Source: Microvirga sp. BSC39 (lineage in GTDB: Bacteria; Pseudomonadota; Alphaproteobacteria; Rhizobiales; Beijerinckiaceae). Taken from it: a DNA stretch of 64,000 nt. The position numbers and the translations under genes are program-made. Shown piece after piece: positions 46,967-55,698 of the stretch (the first letter of the stretch is position 1; every line of letters starts with the position of its first letter). The notes below the pieces were generated by a model that searched no databases, was not told the origin of the DNA, and saw nothing but the letters and a program-made list of their open reading frames with translations. Where the stretch lies: contig NZ_JPUG01000078.1 of assembly GCF_000739015.1 (NCBI RefSeq), forward strand, positions 186,001 to 250,000, in the 5' to 3' direction.

Positions 46967-47965
46967 ATGTTCGCATTTCCCGTTCTGCTCGGCGATATCG
47001 GCGGCACCAATGCCCGCTTCGCCGTTCTGCCTGCCCCCGGCGAGCCGGTTCAGCTCCTGCCGCGTGCCCTGACGGCCCAGACGCCGGATCCGGTCGGGGC
47101 GATCAGGATCGCGCTCGAGGCCTACACGGGCGCAGCCCCGCGGTCGGCCATCATCGCTGTCGCCACCCGGGTGGATGCGCCCGCCATTCGCCTCACCAAC
47201 GCCCACTGGCTGATCGATGCCGAGGCCATCGGACGGGCGCTGAATCTCGAGCGCGTGACCCTCGTCAACGACTACACGCCGGTCGCAGCCTCGGTGACGG
47301 TGCTCGATGAAGCCAAGGGCGATCTCGCGGCCCTTGGGAGCTTCCCGCAGGCCAGGTCCGGCGCGCGGGTGGTGCTGGGGCCGGGCACGGGACTGGGCGC
47401 GGGCGCCCTGGTCCCGGTGGAGGACCGCTTCGCCATCCTGGCGACCGAGGCCGGTCACATGGAGTTCGGCCCGACGGATGACGAGGAAACCGCCCTCTGG
47501 CCGCATCTGGAGCGGGTCGGCGGGCGCGTCTCAGGAGAGGTCGTGCTCTCCGGTCCCGGCCTCTTCCGCATCGCCAAGGCGCTGGCCGCCCATCGATGCG
47601 TGGACTGCCCCTTCACGATGCCCAACGACGTCCTGGCCGCAGCCCGCGAGGGCGACCCTCTGGCGAAGGATGCGCTGGACCTGTTCGCGCGCTTCCTCGG
47701 GCGCTTCGCCGGAGACCTCGCGCTGACCTTCGAGTCCTCCGGCGGCGTCTTCATCGCGGGCGGCATCGCGCCCCGGATGGTCGACATCCTCCAGGCCGGC
47801 GGTTTCCGCGAGGCCTTTGACCGCAAGGCGCCGCACGATGCCTGGGCCAGGAAGGTGCCGGTCTATGCGATCACCAACCCAGAACCGGCCCTGCAGGGCT
47901 TGGCCGCCATCGTGACGAATCCCGACCGCTTCGTCTTTCCATCGCAGGGGTGGAAGGCTACCTGA
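46967..47965 (+). CDS. glk: Glucokinase
   Basis: A 332-residue ATP-dependent kinase of the Glk family. The phosphate motif is LLGDIGGTNARFAV; the sugar site includes LVNDYTP with the catalytic Asp; GPGTGLGAGAL and EAGHMEFGPTDDEE follow, as does GGVFIAGGIAPRM. It phosphorylates glucose to glucose-6-phosphate. It is 45 bp after the GH15 gene and completes a loop: hydrolysed trehalose yields glucose, which returns as glucose-6-phosphate, one of the two substrates of the synthase. Confidence 0.95.
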   Translation: MFAFPVLLGDIGGTNARFAVLPAPGEPVQLLPRALTAQTPDPVGAIRIALEAYTGAAPRSAIIAVATRVDAPAIRLTNAHWLIDAEAIGRALNLERVTLVNDYTPVAASVTVLDEAKGDLAALGSFPQARSGARVVLGPGTGLGAGALVPVEDRFAILATEAGHMEFGPTDDEETALWPHLERVGGRVSGEVVLSGPGLFRIAKALAAHRCVDCPFTMPNDVLAAAREGDPLAKDALDLFARFLGRFAGDLALTFESSGGVFIAGGIAPRMVDILQAGGFREAFDRKAPHDAWARKVPVYAITNPEPALQGLAAIVTNPDRFVFPSQGWKAT

Positions 47966-48031
47966 AAGAGCCTGCCGCAAACGCGCCGAACGGCCCATGG
48001 GGCCGCCGGCGCTTCAACCAGCTGATTGGTG

Positions 48032-49147
48032 ATGAGAACAGAACAGATCGCCCTTGCTCCGCTGGCTCCCGGAGCCGACCTCTCCCTCACGGTCCAGCGC
48101 TTCGGCGGGCAAGGCGCCCGCCCGCGCATCTATGTCCAGGCCTCGCTCCATGCGGACGAGATCCCCGGCATGATCGCCGCCCACCACCTGCGCGAGCGCC
48201 TCGTCGCCCTCGAGAACGAGGGCCGGATCACGGGCGAGATCGTGCTCGTGCCCTCGGCCAATCCCATCGGCCTGGCGCAAAGGGTGCTGGGAGATCATAT
48301 CGGCCGCTTCAATCTCTCGGACGGCATCAACTTCAACCGCGGCTATCCCGACCTCGTGCCGAAGGTCGCTGATCGCATCGACGGCAAGCTGACGGGCGAC
48401 GGGGACGCAAATGTGCGGCTGATCCGCGAGGCCCTGCAGGCCGAGCTCGAGGCCTGGGAGCCTGCCAACCCGGCCGAGGTGATGAAGAAGGCCCTGCTGG
48501 GCCTCGCGCAAGGTGCCGACATCGTCCTCGACATGCACTGCGACTCGGAAGCCGTCGTGCATCTCTATACGCACACCCGCTCGGAGGAGGCGTTCGCGCC
48601 GCTCTCCGGGCTGATCGGCGCCCATGCCTATCTGCTGGCGGATGTGTCGGGCGACGAACCGTTCGACGAGGCCTGCAGCCGCCCCTGGGCGGAGCTGGCC
48701 GACCGCTTCCCGGATCACCCGATCCCCTTCGGCTGCCACTCCACGACCCTGGAGTTCCGGGGCGAGCGGGACGTGAGCCACGAGACGGGCCGGGCTGATG
48801 CGGCCGCCATCGTCGATTATCTGATCCTGCGCGGTGCCATCGCCGGTGAGGCTCCGCAGGTGCCGGAGGCACTGTGCCAGGCCACGCCGCTGGCAGCCTC
48901 CGAGCCGGTCCAGGCTCCGGCCTACGGCATCCTGGTCTTCAAGGCGAACATAGGGGACCGGGTGAGGGAGGGCGACGTGATCGCCGATGTCATCGACCCG
49001 CTGACGGGTGCTCTGGCCGAGGCCAAGGCGCCCTGCGACGGCGTGATGTTCGCCCGGATCGCCCAGCGCTTCGCCACGAAGGGCATGCGCCTCGCAAAGG
49101 TGGCCGGCATCGAAGCACGGCGCACGGGCAAGCTGCTCAGCGCCTGA
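48032..49147 (+). CDS. Succinylglutamate desuccinylase/aspartoacylase-family zinc hydrolase
   Basis: A 371-residue protein of the M14-like deacylase superfamily. Zinc ligands lie in SLHADEIPG (His and Glu) and DMHCD (His). The N-terminal part has an INFNRGYPDL segment near the active site. A C-terminal beta domain (about 275-371) ending in IEARRTGKLLSA resembles a biotinyl/lipoyl-like fold with VREGDVIADVIDPLTGAL. ATG 48032 is chosen over two overlapping TTG/GTG codons; no strong ribosome site is seen. The substrate is unknown. It is followed by a strong two-way terminator. Confidence 0.85.
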   Translation: MRTEQIALAPLAPGADLSLTVQRFGGQGARPRIYVQASLHADEIPGMIAAHHLRERLVALENEGRITGEIVLVPSANPIGLAQRVLGDHIGRFNLSDGINFNRGYPDLVPKVADRIDGKLTGDGDANVRLIREALQAELEAWEPANPAEVMKKALLGLAQGADIVLDMHCDSEAVVHLYTHTRSEEAFAPLSGLIGAHAYLLADVSGDEPFDEACSRPWAELADRFPDHPIPFGCHSTTLEFRGERDVSHETGRADAAAIVDYLILRGAIAGEAPQVPEALCQATPLAASEPVQAPAYGILVFKANIGDRVREGDVIADVIDPLTGALAEAKAPCDGVMFARIAQRFATKGMRLAKVAGIEARRTGKLLSA

Positions 49148-49152
49148 AACAA

Positions 49153-49180
49153 GAAAGGCCGCCCCGAGGGGCGGCCTTTC
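49153..49180. terminator. Bidirectional terminator
   Basis: A 13-bp perfect stem (gaaaggccgcccc with ggggcggcctttc) with a 2-nt spacer. It ends the zinc hydrolase gene on the plus strand. On the minus strand the stem is followed by TTGTTT, so it could end the short gene at 49225-49299. Confidence 0.88.
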
Positions 49181-49224
49181 CATTGTCGGTTCCACGGCCC
49201 CGAAGAGCCGCCCTTAAAGGTGCG

Positions 49225-49299
49225 TTACGCACAAATCTCAGCAGAGGCCAAGATCCAGGTCGCGGCAACCGGGGAACGTAGGGTATGACAATGAGACAC
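49225..49299 (-). CDS. Candidate 24-residue protein or leader peptide
   Basis: A GTG at 49299 opens a 24-codon frame ending TAA at 49225. It is preceded by AAAGGAGGTGATC, a near-complete complement of the 16S 3' tail, with seven bases between GGAGG and the GTG. The peptide begins with two His and a Cys (SHCH), has a hydrophobic second half (VAATWILASA) and ends EICA. A terminator lies about 45 nt beyond the stop. The unit fits a short transcript of about 170 nt. I do not know a matching family; the ribosome site is the main support. Confidence 0.4.
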   Translation of the reverse strand: MSHCHTLRSPVAATWILASAEICA

Positions 49300-49420
49300 T
49301 AGATCACCTCCTTTCGTTGTTGACGGGAAACCCCCATATGGGGTGAGAAGAGCCCAGCGAAAGGGCAGGGCGCTGCGGCGTTCTGTCCCCCATGTCGATC
49401 CCAGAGAATTTTTGAAAACC

Positions 49421-51004
49421 ATGACCGATCTTCCGGCCCCTGTGGGCCGCCGCCGAACCTTTGCGATCATCTCCCACCCGGACGCGGGCAAGACCACGCT
49501 CACCGAGAAGCTGCTGCTGTTCGGGGGCGCGATCCAGCTTGCCGGCGAGGTGAAGGCCAAGAAGAACCGCGTCTCGACCCGGTCCGACTGGATGGGCATC
49601 GAAAAGGAGCGCGGCATCTCGGTGGTGACCTCGGTCATGACCTTCGAGTACGGCGACTGCGTCTTCAACCTGCTCGACACGCCGGGGCACGAGGACTTCT
49701 CGGAGGACACCTACCGCACGCTCACCGCGGTCGATTCCGCCATCATGGTGATCGACGCGGCCAAGGGCATCGAGGCGCGCACCCGCAAGCTGTTCGAGGT
49801 GTGCCGCATGCGCGACATCCCGATCGTGACCTTCATCAATAAGATGGACCGCGAGGCGCGCAGCCCCTTCGACCTCCTCGACGAGATCGAGAAGACGCTG
49901 GCGCTGGATACCGCTCCCGTCACATGGCCGATCAGCCAAGGCAGGAGCTTTGCCGGCACCTTCGACCTGCGCCGCAACATGGTCCGCCGCATCGACACGG
50001 ACGAGGAGCCGACGGAGGTCTCAGGGCCTGACGATCCGAACCTCATCAGCCTGCTGCCGCCGGAAGAGAAGGATGCGTGGCAGGAGGAGGTCATGCTGGC
50101 GCAGGAGGCCTGCAAGCCCTTCGACCTGGAGGCCTTCCGCGAAGGGCACCTCACGCCCGTGTTCTTCGGCTCGGCCCTGCGCAATTTCGGCGTGCGCGAT
50201 CTCATCGACGCGCTGGCCGCCTACGCGCCGCCGCCGCGCGGCCAGGAGGCCGACAAGCGCCTTGTCGAGGCGAGTGAGCCCAAAATGTCGGGGTTCGTGT
50301 TCAAGATCCAGGCCAACATGGATCCCAACCACCGCGACCGCATCGCGTTCATGCGCATCTGCTCAGGCAAGCTTCAGCGCGGCATGAAGGCGAAGCTCGT
50401 GCGCACGGGCAAGCCCATGAGCCTGAACTCGCCGCAATTCTTCTTCGCGCAGGATCGCGCGATCGCGGACGAGGCCTGGGCCGGCGACGTGGTGGGCATC
50501 CCGAACCACGGGACGCTGCGCATCGGCGATACGCTCACCGAGGGCGAGGACATCGTCTTCCGCGGCGTGCCGAGCTTCGCGCCGGAAATCCTGCGCCGCA
50601 TCAAGCTGCAGGACGCCATGAAGGCCAAGAAGCTGCGCGAGGCCCTGCAGCAGATGGCCGAGGAAGGCGTCGTTCAGCTCTTCGTGCCGCAGGACGGTTC
50701 CGGGGCGATCGTGGGCGTTGTCGGCGCGCTGCAGCTCGACGTGCTGAAGGAGCGCCTGGCTGCCGAATACGGCCTGCCGATCGATTACGAGCCGACGCGC
50801 TTCTCCATCTGCCGCTGGATCACGGCGGACGACCCGCGGGAGCTCGACAAGTTCATCGAGAGCCACCTGTCGTCCATGGCGCGCGATCTCGACGACGCAC
50901 CCGTGTTCATGGCGCCGAACCAGTTCAACCTTCAATATGAGGTGGATCGCTACAAGGCGATCCAGTTCTCGGACGTGAAGGATTACCAGAAGAAGGCGGC
51001 GTAA
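49421..51004 (+). CDS. prfC: Peptide chain release factor 3
   Basis: A 527-residue GTPase that recycles RF1 and RF2 from the ribosome after termination. The G1 motif is HPDAGKTT, G2 lies in KERGISVVTS, G3 is DTPGHEDFSEDTYR and G4 is NKMD. Domains II and III are complete, including the QFFFAQDR region and C-terminal DVKDYQKKAA. ATG 49421 gives the usual short lead (MTDLPAPVGRRRTFAIIS). Upstream lies a divergent candidate short gene, so the 121-bp gap probably carries both promoters. Confidence 0.97.
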   Translation: MTDLPAPVGRRRTFAIISHPDAGKTTLTEKLLLFGGAIQLAGEVKAKKNRVSTRSDWMGIEKERGISVVTSVMTFEYGDCVFNLLDTPGHEDFSEDTYRTLTAVDSAIMVIDAAKGIEARTRKLFEVCRMRDIPIVTFINKMDREARSPFDLLDEIEKTLALDTAPVTWPISQGRSFAGTFDLRRNMVRRIDTDEEPTEVSGPDDPNLISLLPPEEKDAWQEEVMLAQEACKPFDLEAFREGHLTPVFFGSALRNFGVRDLIDALAAYAPPPRGQEADKRLVEASEPKMSGFVFKIQANMDPNHRDRIAFMRICSGKLQRGMKAKLVRTGKPMSLNSPQFFFAQDRAIADEAWAGDVVGIPNHGTLRIGDTLTEGEDIVFRGVPSFAPEILRRIKLQDAMKAKKLREALQQMAEEGVVQLFVPQDGSGAIVGVVGALQLDVLKERLAAEYGLPIDYEPTRFSICRWITADDPRELDKFIESHLSSMARDLDDAPVFMAPNQFNLQYEVDRYKAIQFSDVKDYQKKAA

Positions 51005-51036
51005 AGCGCGAGCGTCCTTCTGGGATTGAAACTCCT

Positions 51037-51315
51037 GTCATCACCGGCCTTGTGCCGGGGATGACCATAACATGATGGGCGTAGCACTCACTGTCATTCC
51101 GGGGCCGCGCAGCGGAGCCCGGAATCCATAACCACTAACAGTGCAGGATGAGGTGTGACGCTGCTCACCCTCCCTTGAGACGTCGTGTTTATGGATTCCG
51201 GGCTCGGCCATGGGCCGCCCCGGAATGACAGTGAGGGAAAGGGATCCGCGATCAAGCACCGAACAATGGATTCCCTTCCCCTGCGATGGCTTTGCCATCT
51301 CCGGCCGGGAATGAC
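51037..51315. repeat. Cluster of gtcattccgg-type palindromic repeats
   Basis: The 320-bp gap between prfC and the kinase gene is filled with repeats and holds no gene. A large inverted repeat has tcactgtcattccggggc at its left end (about 51088) and gccccggaatgacagtgagg at its right (about 51216-51235). The inner arms cccggaatccata / tatggattccggg flank a spacer of about 65 bp. Smaller palindromes lie at 51037-51065 and about 51280-51315. Such repeats sit between genes in many Rhizobiales and may protect transcript ends. Confidence 0.8.
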
Positions 51316-51324
51316 ATTTCCGGA

Positions 51325-52791
51325 TCAGGCTTCCAACTGATTCAGCGGCAGGTCGATGCGCACCTGCAGGCCTTCCGCGCGCCAGTCATACGCGATGGCG
51401 CCGCCGAGCTGGTCCGTTACGCTCCGGCGCACGAGCTTTGAGCCGAACCCTTCCGTGCCCGGCACGCTCTGGATCGCCGGCCCGTTCTCCTCCTGCCATG
51501 TGAGCGTCAGCGTCACACCGCGCACCCAGCTGATCCTCAGGTGGCCCTCGGGAACGGAGAGAGCCCCGTATTTCAACGCGTTGGTGGCAAGCTCGTGGAG
51601 CACCAGGGTCAGGATCGTCGCGGCCTTCGGGCCGATCCGCACCGGCGGCCCTTCGAGCGTCATCGGGGAGGGGGAGCCCTGGCTGATGTGCGGGGCCAGG
51701 ATGGCCTGCACGATCCCGTCGACCGAGGTCTCACCATCGGTCGGCTCGCTGCCGGTGATGGCCGGGCGGATCAGCTCATGCGCCCGGGCCAGGGCGTCGA
51801 TGCGTCCCCGCAAGGCCGCTGCCATCTGCTTCGGCGACTCCGCCGTCCGTGCCGTGAGAGCAATCATGCCGCTCGTCATGGCGAAGAGATTCTTGACCCG
51901 GTGGTTGAGCTCCTGCACCAGGAGCTGCCGAACTTCTTCGTTCCTGCGGCGCTCCGTGATGTCGATGATCGTTCCGAGAACCCGGGCAGGCTTCAGTTCG
52001 CCGTTGACGATCTCGTAGAGCATGCGCCCGCGGCTGAGGATCCAGCGGACTTCCCCGTCGGGGCGGACGACCCGGTGCTCGACCTGGATCTGCCCTCCCG
52101 AGCGGGGATCGCTCAAGGACCCGACGCTGCTCACCACTTGCTCGCGATCCTCAGGATGAATGGCCGAGTACCAGAACTCGTAAGATGCGGGCTGATCCTT
52201 CGGCAGGCCGAAGATGTCCTTCTGCCGGTCCGACCAGAAGGTCTCGCCGGTCTGGGCGTTCCATTCCCACAGTCCCATCTCCGTCGCCTCGACGGCGAGC
52301 GCCAGACGCTCGTTGTGGAGCGCGACCTCCCGGGCCTTGATCTCGGCTTCGCCGCGGGCCCTGACCCGCTCCGTCACATGGGCGGCCAGAGCCAGGATGC
52401 CGCTGATCTGATCGCCCCCATCGCGGACAGGCAGAAACTTGATGTCCCAGTAGGTGGTGATGCCGGGGGTAAGGACGAGGGGATGATCCTTCAGCTCCTG
52501 CGATTCGCCGATCTGGAACACCTTCTCGCGCAAGGCCCAGAGCTCAGGGGTGTATCGTTCCCCCATGACCTCGGGCACGGTCCGGCCGACGATGTCCTCG
52601 TCGGGGATAGCCAGGGCCGACCGGAACAGGCGGTTCGCAAAGGCGAATTGCTGGTCCGCCCCAAGGGTCACGGCGATGGCCAGCGGCACATTCTCGAGAA
52701 GCTCGGACAAAGCCTCCCGGCTGAACCCCTCCGCTCCCCCCTGGAGGCGAATCTCATCCAGTCCATAGGCCCAGGGTTGAGAGGGACTCAC
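51325..52791 (-). CDS. PAS-domain HWE-family histidine kinase
   Basis: A 488-residue soluble sensor kinase. PAS 1 (about 25-150) has LLENVPLAIAVTLGADQQFAFANRLF; PAS 2 (about 160-290) has GLWEWNAQTGETFWSDRQKDIFG and the IHPEDREQV motif. The HWE dimerisation box reads QELNHRVKNLFA, with the phospho-accepting His; the ATPase has HELATNALKYGALS and GFGSKLVRRSV. HWE kinases in this order often control stress or light responses. Start GTG 52791. No response regulator is adjacent; the partner must be elsewhere. Confidence 0.9.
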   Translation of the reverse strand: MSPSQPWAYGLDEIRLQGGAEGFSREALSELLENVPLAIAVTLGADQQFAFANRLFRSALAIPDEDIVGRTVPEVMGERYTPELWALREKVFQIGESQELKDHPLVLTPGITTYWDIKFLPVRDGGDQISGILALAAHVTERVRARGEAEIKAREVALHNERLALAVEATEMGLWEWNAQTGETFWSDRQKDIFGLPKDQPASYEFWYSAIHPEDREQVVSSVGSLSDPRSGGQIQVEHRVVRPDGEVRWILSRGRMLYEIVNGELKPARVLGTIIDITERRRNEEVRQLLVQELNHRVKNLFAMTSGMIALTARTAESPKQMAAALRGRIDALARAHELIRPAITGSEPTDGETSVDGIVQAILAPHISQGSPSPMTLEGPPVRIGPKAATILTLVLHELATNALKYGALSVPEGHLRISWVRGVTLTLTWQEENGPAIQSVPGTEGFGSKLVRRSVTDQLGGAIAYDWRAEGLQVRIDLPLNQLEA

Positions 52792-52863
52792 GCGGACATC
52801 CTTTACGAAGGCACATGAACGAGAGGCGTCAATGCCACAATGATCGTGGGTTGCAATATTGTT

Positions 52864-53814
52864 CTAGGCAGTCAGCTTGCTTTGTCCAGCCATATCCGAG
52901 GCATCCAGCAAGGCCCTGGACGCAGCCTTCTCCGGAAACTGCGTCTGCACCTGTGCGATGTCAGCGATCGTCGGCAGGCTCGCCTCGTTGCCGAGGTGCT
53001 GGATGGCATGGGACGAGGCGCCTCGGGCGAAGATGAAGTGCTCGCGCCAGGGCAGGTCGGGCCGGGCCATGGCGGAATAGACATAGGCGCCGTGGAAGAT
53101 GTCGCCGGCGCCGTTGGTGTCCACCACCTTGTCGCCCGGAACGTCGAGGGCGGGCAGGACACCTTCCTGGCCGGTCTCGTCGTACCAGACGAGGCCGCGC
53201 TCGCCCAGGGTTACGCCGCCGATCCTGCAGCCGCGGCTCTTCAGATAGCCCAGCATACCGGCCGGACTCAGGTCCATCTGCTCGCACAGGCGCTCGGCCA
53301 CGATGGCCACATCGATGAATTCCAGGAGCTCGTGGGTGTTGGAGCGCAGGCCCCCGCCATCCAGCGAGGTGAGGATCCCGGCCTCGCGGCAGGCCTTGGC
53401 ATAGTGCATGGCCGCATCGGCCTGGTGGCCGTCGAGATGCAGCGCCCGGCAGCCCTGCAGGTTCAGGGGCGGGACAGGATGCAGGTAATGGTCGTCGCGG
53501 CAGCGCACGATGGCGCGCTTGCCGCCGCGGGGCATGATGAAGGACAGGGAGGATTCGTGAACCTTCCGGTGATGGACCGAGATGCCGTATTTCGCCGCCA
53601 TGTCGATGAACATGCGGCCGAGCCAGTCATCGGCAATCGATGTGAGCAGGTCCGGTGGCAGTCCCAGCTTGGCGCAGGCGAAGGCCGCCGTGACCGCATT
53701 GCCGCCGAACGAGATCGCATAATCCCGGGCCACGGTCTTCTCGTCCCCAGTCGGCAACTCGTCCGCCAGGAAGGTCACGTCGATATAGGTCTGTCCGACA
53801 AAGAGAGCATGCAT
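52864..53814 (-). CDS. PfkB-family sugar kinase
   Basis: A 316-residue ribokinase-fold enzyme. The N-terminal signature is ISFGGNAVTAAFACAKLG and the catalytic motif is DTNGAGDIFHGA, with the base Asp. MHALFVGQTYIDVTFLADELP is the usual start; the longer frame runs over a poly-C tract. Members phosphorylate ribose, fructose, ketodeoxygluconate or nucleosides; the substrate pocket does not reveal which. It is between the HWE kinase gene and the divergent Crp/Fnr regulator gene, with 175 bp on the promoter side. Confidence 0.88.
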   Translation of the reverse strand: MHALFVGQTYIDVTFLADELPTGDEKTVARDYAISFGGNAVTAAFACAKLGLPPDLLTSIADDWLGRMFIDMAAKYGISVHHRKVHESSLSFIMPRGGKRAIVRCRDDHYLHPVPPLNLQGCRALHLDGHQADAAMHYAKACREAGILTSLDGGGLRSNTHELLEFIDVAIVAERLCEQMDLSPAGMLGYLKSRGCRIGGVTLGERGLVWYDETGQEGVLPALDVPGDKVVDTNGAGDIFHGAYVYSAMARPDLPWREHFIFARGASSHAIQHLGNEASLPTIADIAQVQTQFPEKAASRALLDASDMAGQSKLTA

Positions 53815-53937
53815 CGCTAAACATCGTTTCGCTGGATTCGCCGCCAAAGTCTTGGACGAGCGGGCATGAATAGGCAAGCCGTAGAGATTTGATGGGGCGA
53901 TCAAGCCCCCCATCGAAATTACCGCTTGCTTGAAAGT

Positions 53938-53952
53938 CCCCCCCCCCCCCCC
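53938..53952. repeat. 15-base poly-C tract
   Basis: A run of 15 C lies 38 bp before the Crp/Fnr start and 124 bp before the PfkB start, in the shared promoter region. Such tracts slip in length during replication. A gatgggg...ccccatc hairpin lies just upstream (53891-53914). Confidence 0.9.
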
Positions 53953-53989
53953 GCGCATAACGTAGCAGGGGTGAAGGAAAGACGAACCC

Positions 53990-54718
53990 GTGGTCAAGCC
54001 GCTCATCCAGAAGCTGGAACAATTCGCCAAACTGTCGGACGAGGACAGGCAAGTGCTCGAGGATGCCGCCCGTGACGTGAAGGTGATCGGCCCTCGTCAG
54101 GACATCATCACCGAGGATGACGAGCCGAATGACGTTCACCTGATCCTCGACGGGTGGGCGGCCCGCTACAAGATGATCCCGAACGGCGATCGCGCCATCC
54201 TGGCCTACCTCATTCCCGGGGACCTCTGCGACATCCATGTGACCCTGCTCAACCAGATGGACCATTCCATCGGGGCGCTCTCAACCTGCAGGGTGGCTTT
54301 CATCCCGCGCCAGAAGATGGACGAGATCATGCGCCGGGACGGACAACTCGGCCGTGCGATCTGGTGGTCCACCCTTGTGGACGAAGCAATCCTGCGCGAG
54401 TGGCTGGTCAACATGGCGCATCGCTCCGCCGACAAGCGGCTGGCCCATTTCATTTGCGAGATGCTGCTGCGGTCCAAGGCCGTGGGCCTCACGGACGACG
54501 ACAGCTTCGAACTGCCCCTCACCCAAGAGGAGTTGGGCGACACGATGGGCCTGTCCACCGTTCATGTGAATCGCACCCTGCAAGACCTTCGGGCGCAGGG
54601 CCTCATTACGAGCAGGGGCAAGCGTCTCATCGTGAACGACGTGGACCGGCTTTTCGAATTCTCGGATTACAATCCAAACTACCTCCACCAAGTCGGCGGG
54701 CATAAACGCGACCGGTAG
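53990..54718 (+). CDS. Crp/Fnr-family transcription regulator
   Basis: A 242-residue protein starting at GTG 53990 with AAGGAAA upstream. The cyclic-nucleotide-like sensor domain (about 1-150) includes EDDEPNDVHLILDGWAARYKMIPNGDRAILAYLIPGDLCD. The winged helix (about 160-225) has LTQEELGDTMGLSTVHVNRTLQDLRAQGLI, the recognition helix. No Cys cluster of the Fnr type is present, so it does not sense oxygen through an iron-sulfur centre. The ligand is unknown. The promoter region contains a poly-C tract. Confidence 0.88.
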   Translation: MVKPLIQKLEQFAKLSDEDRQVLEDAARDVKVIGPRQDIITEDDEPNDVHLILDGWAARYKMIPNGDRAILAYLIPGDLCDIHVTLLNQMDHSIGALSTCRVAFIPRQKMDEIMRRDGQLGRAIWWSTLVDEAILREWLVNMAHRSADKRLAHFICEMLLRSKAVGLTDDDSFELPLTQEELGDTMGLSTVHVNRTLQDLRAQGLITSRGKRLIVNDVDRLFEFSDYNPNYLHQVGGHKRDR

Positions 54719-54756
54719 GCTCGACCTCTCCATCGACACCCATGAGTCGGGGTCCG

Positions 54757-55665
54757 TCACACCCTGTTGAGCGTCGCGGCCAAGCGGGCCGCCGTCAGGG
54801 CTGCGTCCAGATCGGTCGCGATGAACTCGACGGGAGCAACAAGCCCCTTGCGAAAGGCGCTTGAGACGATCGGGTGGAGGCGTGCGCTGCCGCCCACCAG
54901 AGCAACCGGCCGGGGACCGAGGCGCTTGATCAGAGCATTGGCCAAGCGCGCCAGTTCCTCGCCGGCTTCTCTGAGGATGCGAAGGGCCGTGCCGTCGTCC
55001 GCATAGGCCGCCTCGCCCACGGCGCGGGCCAGCGACCCGATCTTGCCGCGGTCGCCGCCATAGACGTAGGAGCGGACGGTGTTCCAGTCGGTGCCCCCGA
55101 GCGCCCGGGCCAGGCAGGTGCCGAGCGTCGAGGTCCAGCCCGTGCCGGGGCTTTCCTCCTCCACGCGCAGGACGGCCTTGAGCGCCTCGCGGGCGATCCA
55201 GAAGCCGGAGCCGCCATCGTCGATGAGGTTGCCGCGCCCGCCGACCCGGATCACCTGCTTGTCCTCGGACAGATAATAGCCGATGGAGCCGGTGCCGCTA
55301 TAGACCAGGATGCCTTCGCCAAGGGCGAAATAGGCCAGGTAGGCGATCCACATGTCCTCCGCGACGAAGACCTTGTCGGGCGTCAGCTCGAACGTCTCCG
55401 CGAACATCGCCCGCATGGTGACCTCGGCCGGAGTCTCACGGGTGAGCCCGGTGATGCCCGCGATGATGCCCAGCGGCTTGCCGGTCTTCAGAACGGCTTG
55501 AGCCATATCGAGGACGATCTGCCGGGCGCGCTCTTCCGCAGCGGCGGAGAAGAGATGGCCGGTCAGAGGCGCAACGGAGCCCTCGGCGACGCATCGGCCT
55601 TGTGTATCCGCCAGCCGCCAGCGCGTGGCGGTTCCGCCCGCATCGATGCCCAGCCCCAGCCCCAT
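54757..55665 (-). CDS. BadF/BadG-family kinase, N-acetylglucosamine kinase-like
   Basis: A 302-residue ASKHA-fold kinase. The phosphate 1 motif is GIDAGGTATRWRL; VYSGTGSIGYYL and GGRGNLIDDGGSGFWIAREAL carry the phosphate 2 and sugar-site region typical of the N-acetylglucosamine kinase branch; VALVGGSARL closes the site. It would phosphorylate free GlcNAc released from cell wall turnover. It lies 33 bp after murQ on the same strand, so the two are probably one operon. The family also holds activases, hence some caution. Confidence 0.87.
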   Translation of the reverse strand: MGLGLGIDAGGTATRWRLADTQGRCVAEGSVAPLTGHLFSAAAEERARQIVLDMAQAVLKTGKPLGIIAGITGLTRETPAEVTMRAMFAETFELTPDKVFVAEDMWIAYLAYFALGEGILVYSGTGSIGYYLSEDKQVIRVGGRGNLIDDGGSGFWIAREALKAVLRVEEESPGTGWTSTLGTCLARALGGTDWNTVRSYVYGGDRGKIGSLARAVGEAAYADDGTALRILREAGEELARLANALIKRLGPRPVALVGGSARLHPIVSSAFRKGLVAPVEFIATDLDAALTAARLAATLNRV

Positions 55666-55698
55666 GCGCCCGCTGCCTTCTTGTCCGTGTCAGCTTTG

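Noticed and set aside
45092..47506. Minus-strand open frame of 804 codons opposite GH15 and glk
   Set aside because: Same reason: both plus-strand genes have full family motifs, and the reverse frame shows only low-complexity antisense composition.
49302..49315. gatcacctcctttc, identical to the 3' tail of 16S rRNA
   Set aside because: No other rRNA sequence surrounds it. Read on the other strand it is simply an extended Shine-Dalgarno sequence, which is how I interpret it.
49304..49939. Longer minus-strand frames reaching into prfC from the short-gene region
   Set aside because: They run through the conserved prfC coding region; only the 24-codon part after the ribosome site is supported.
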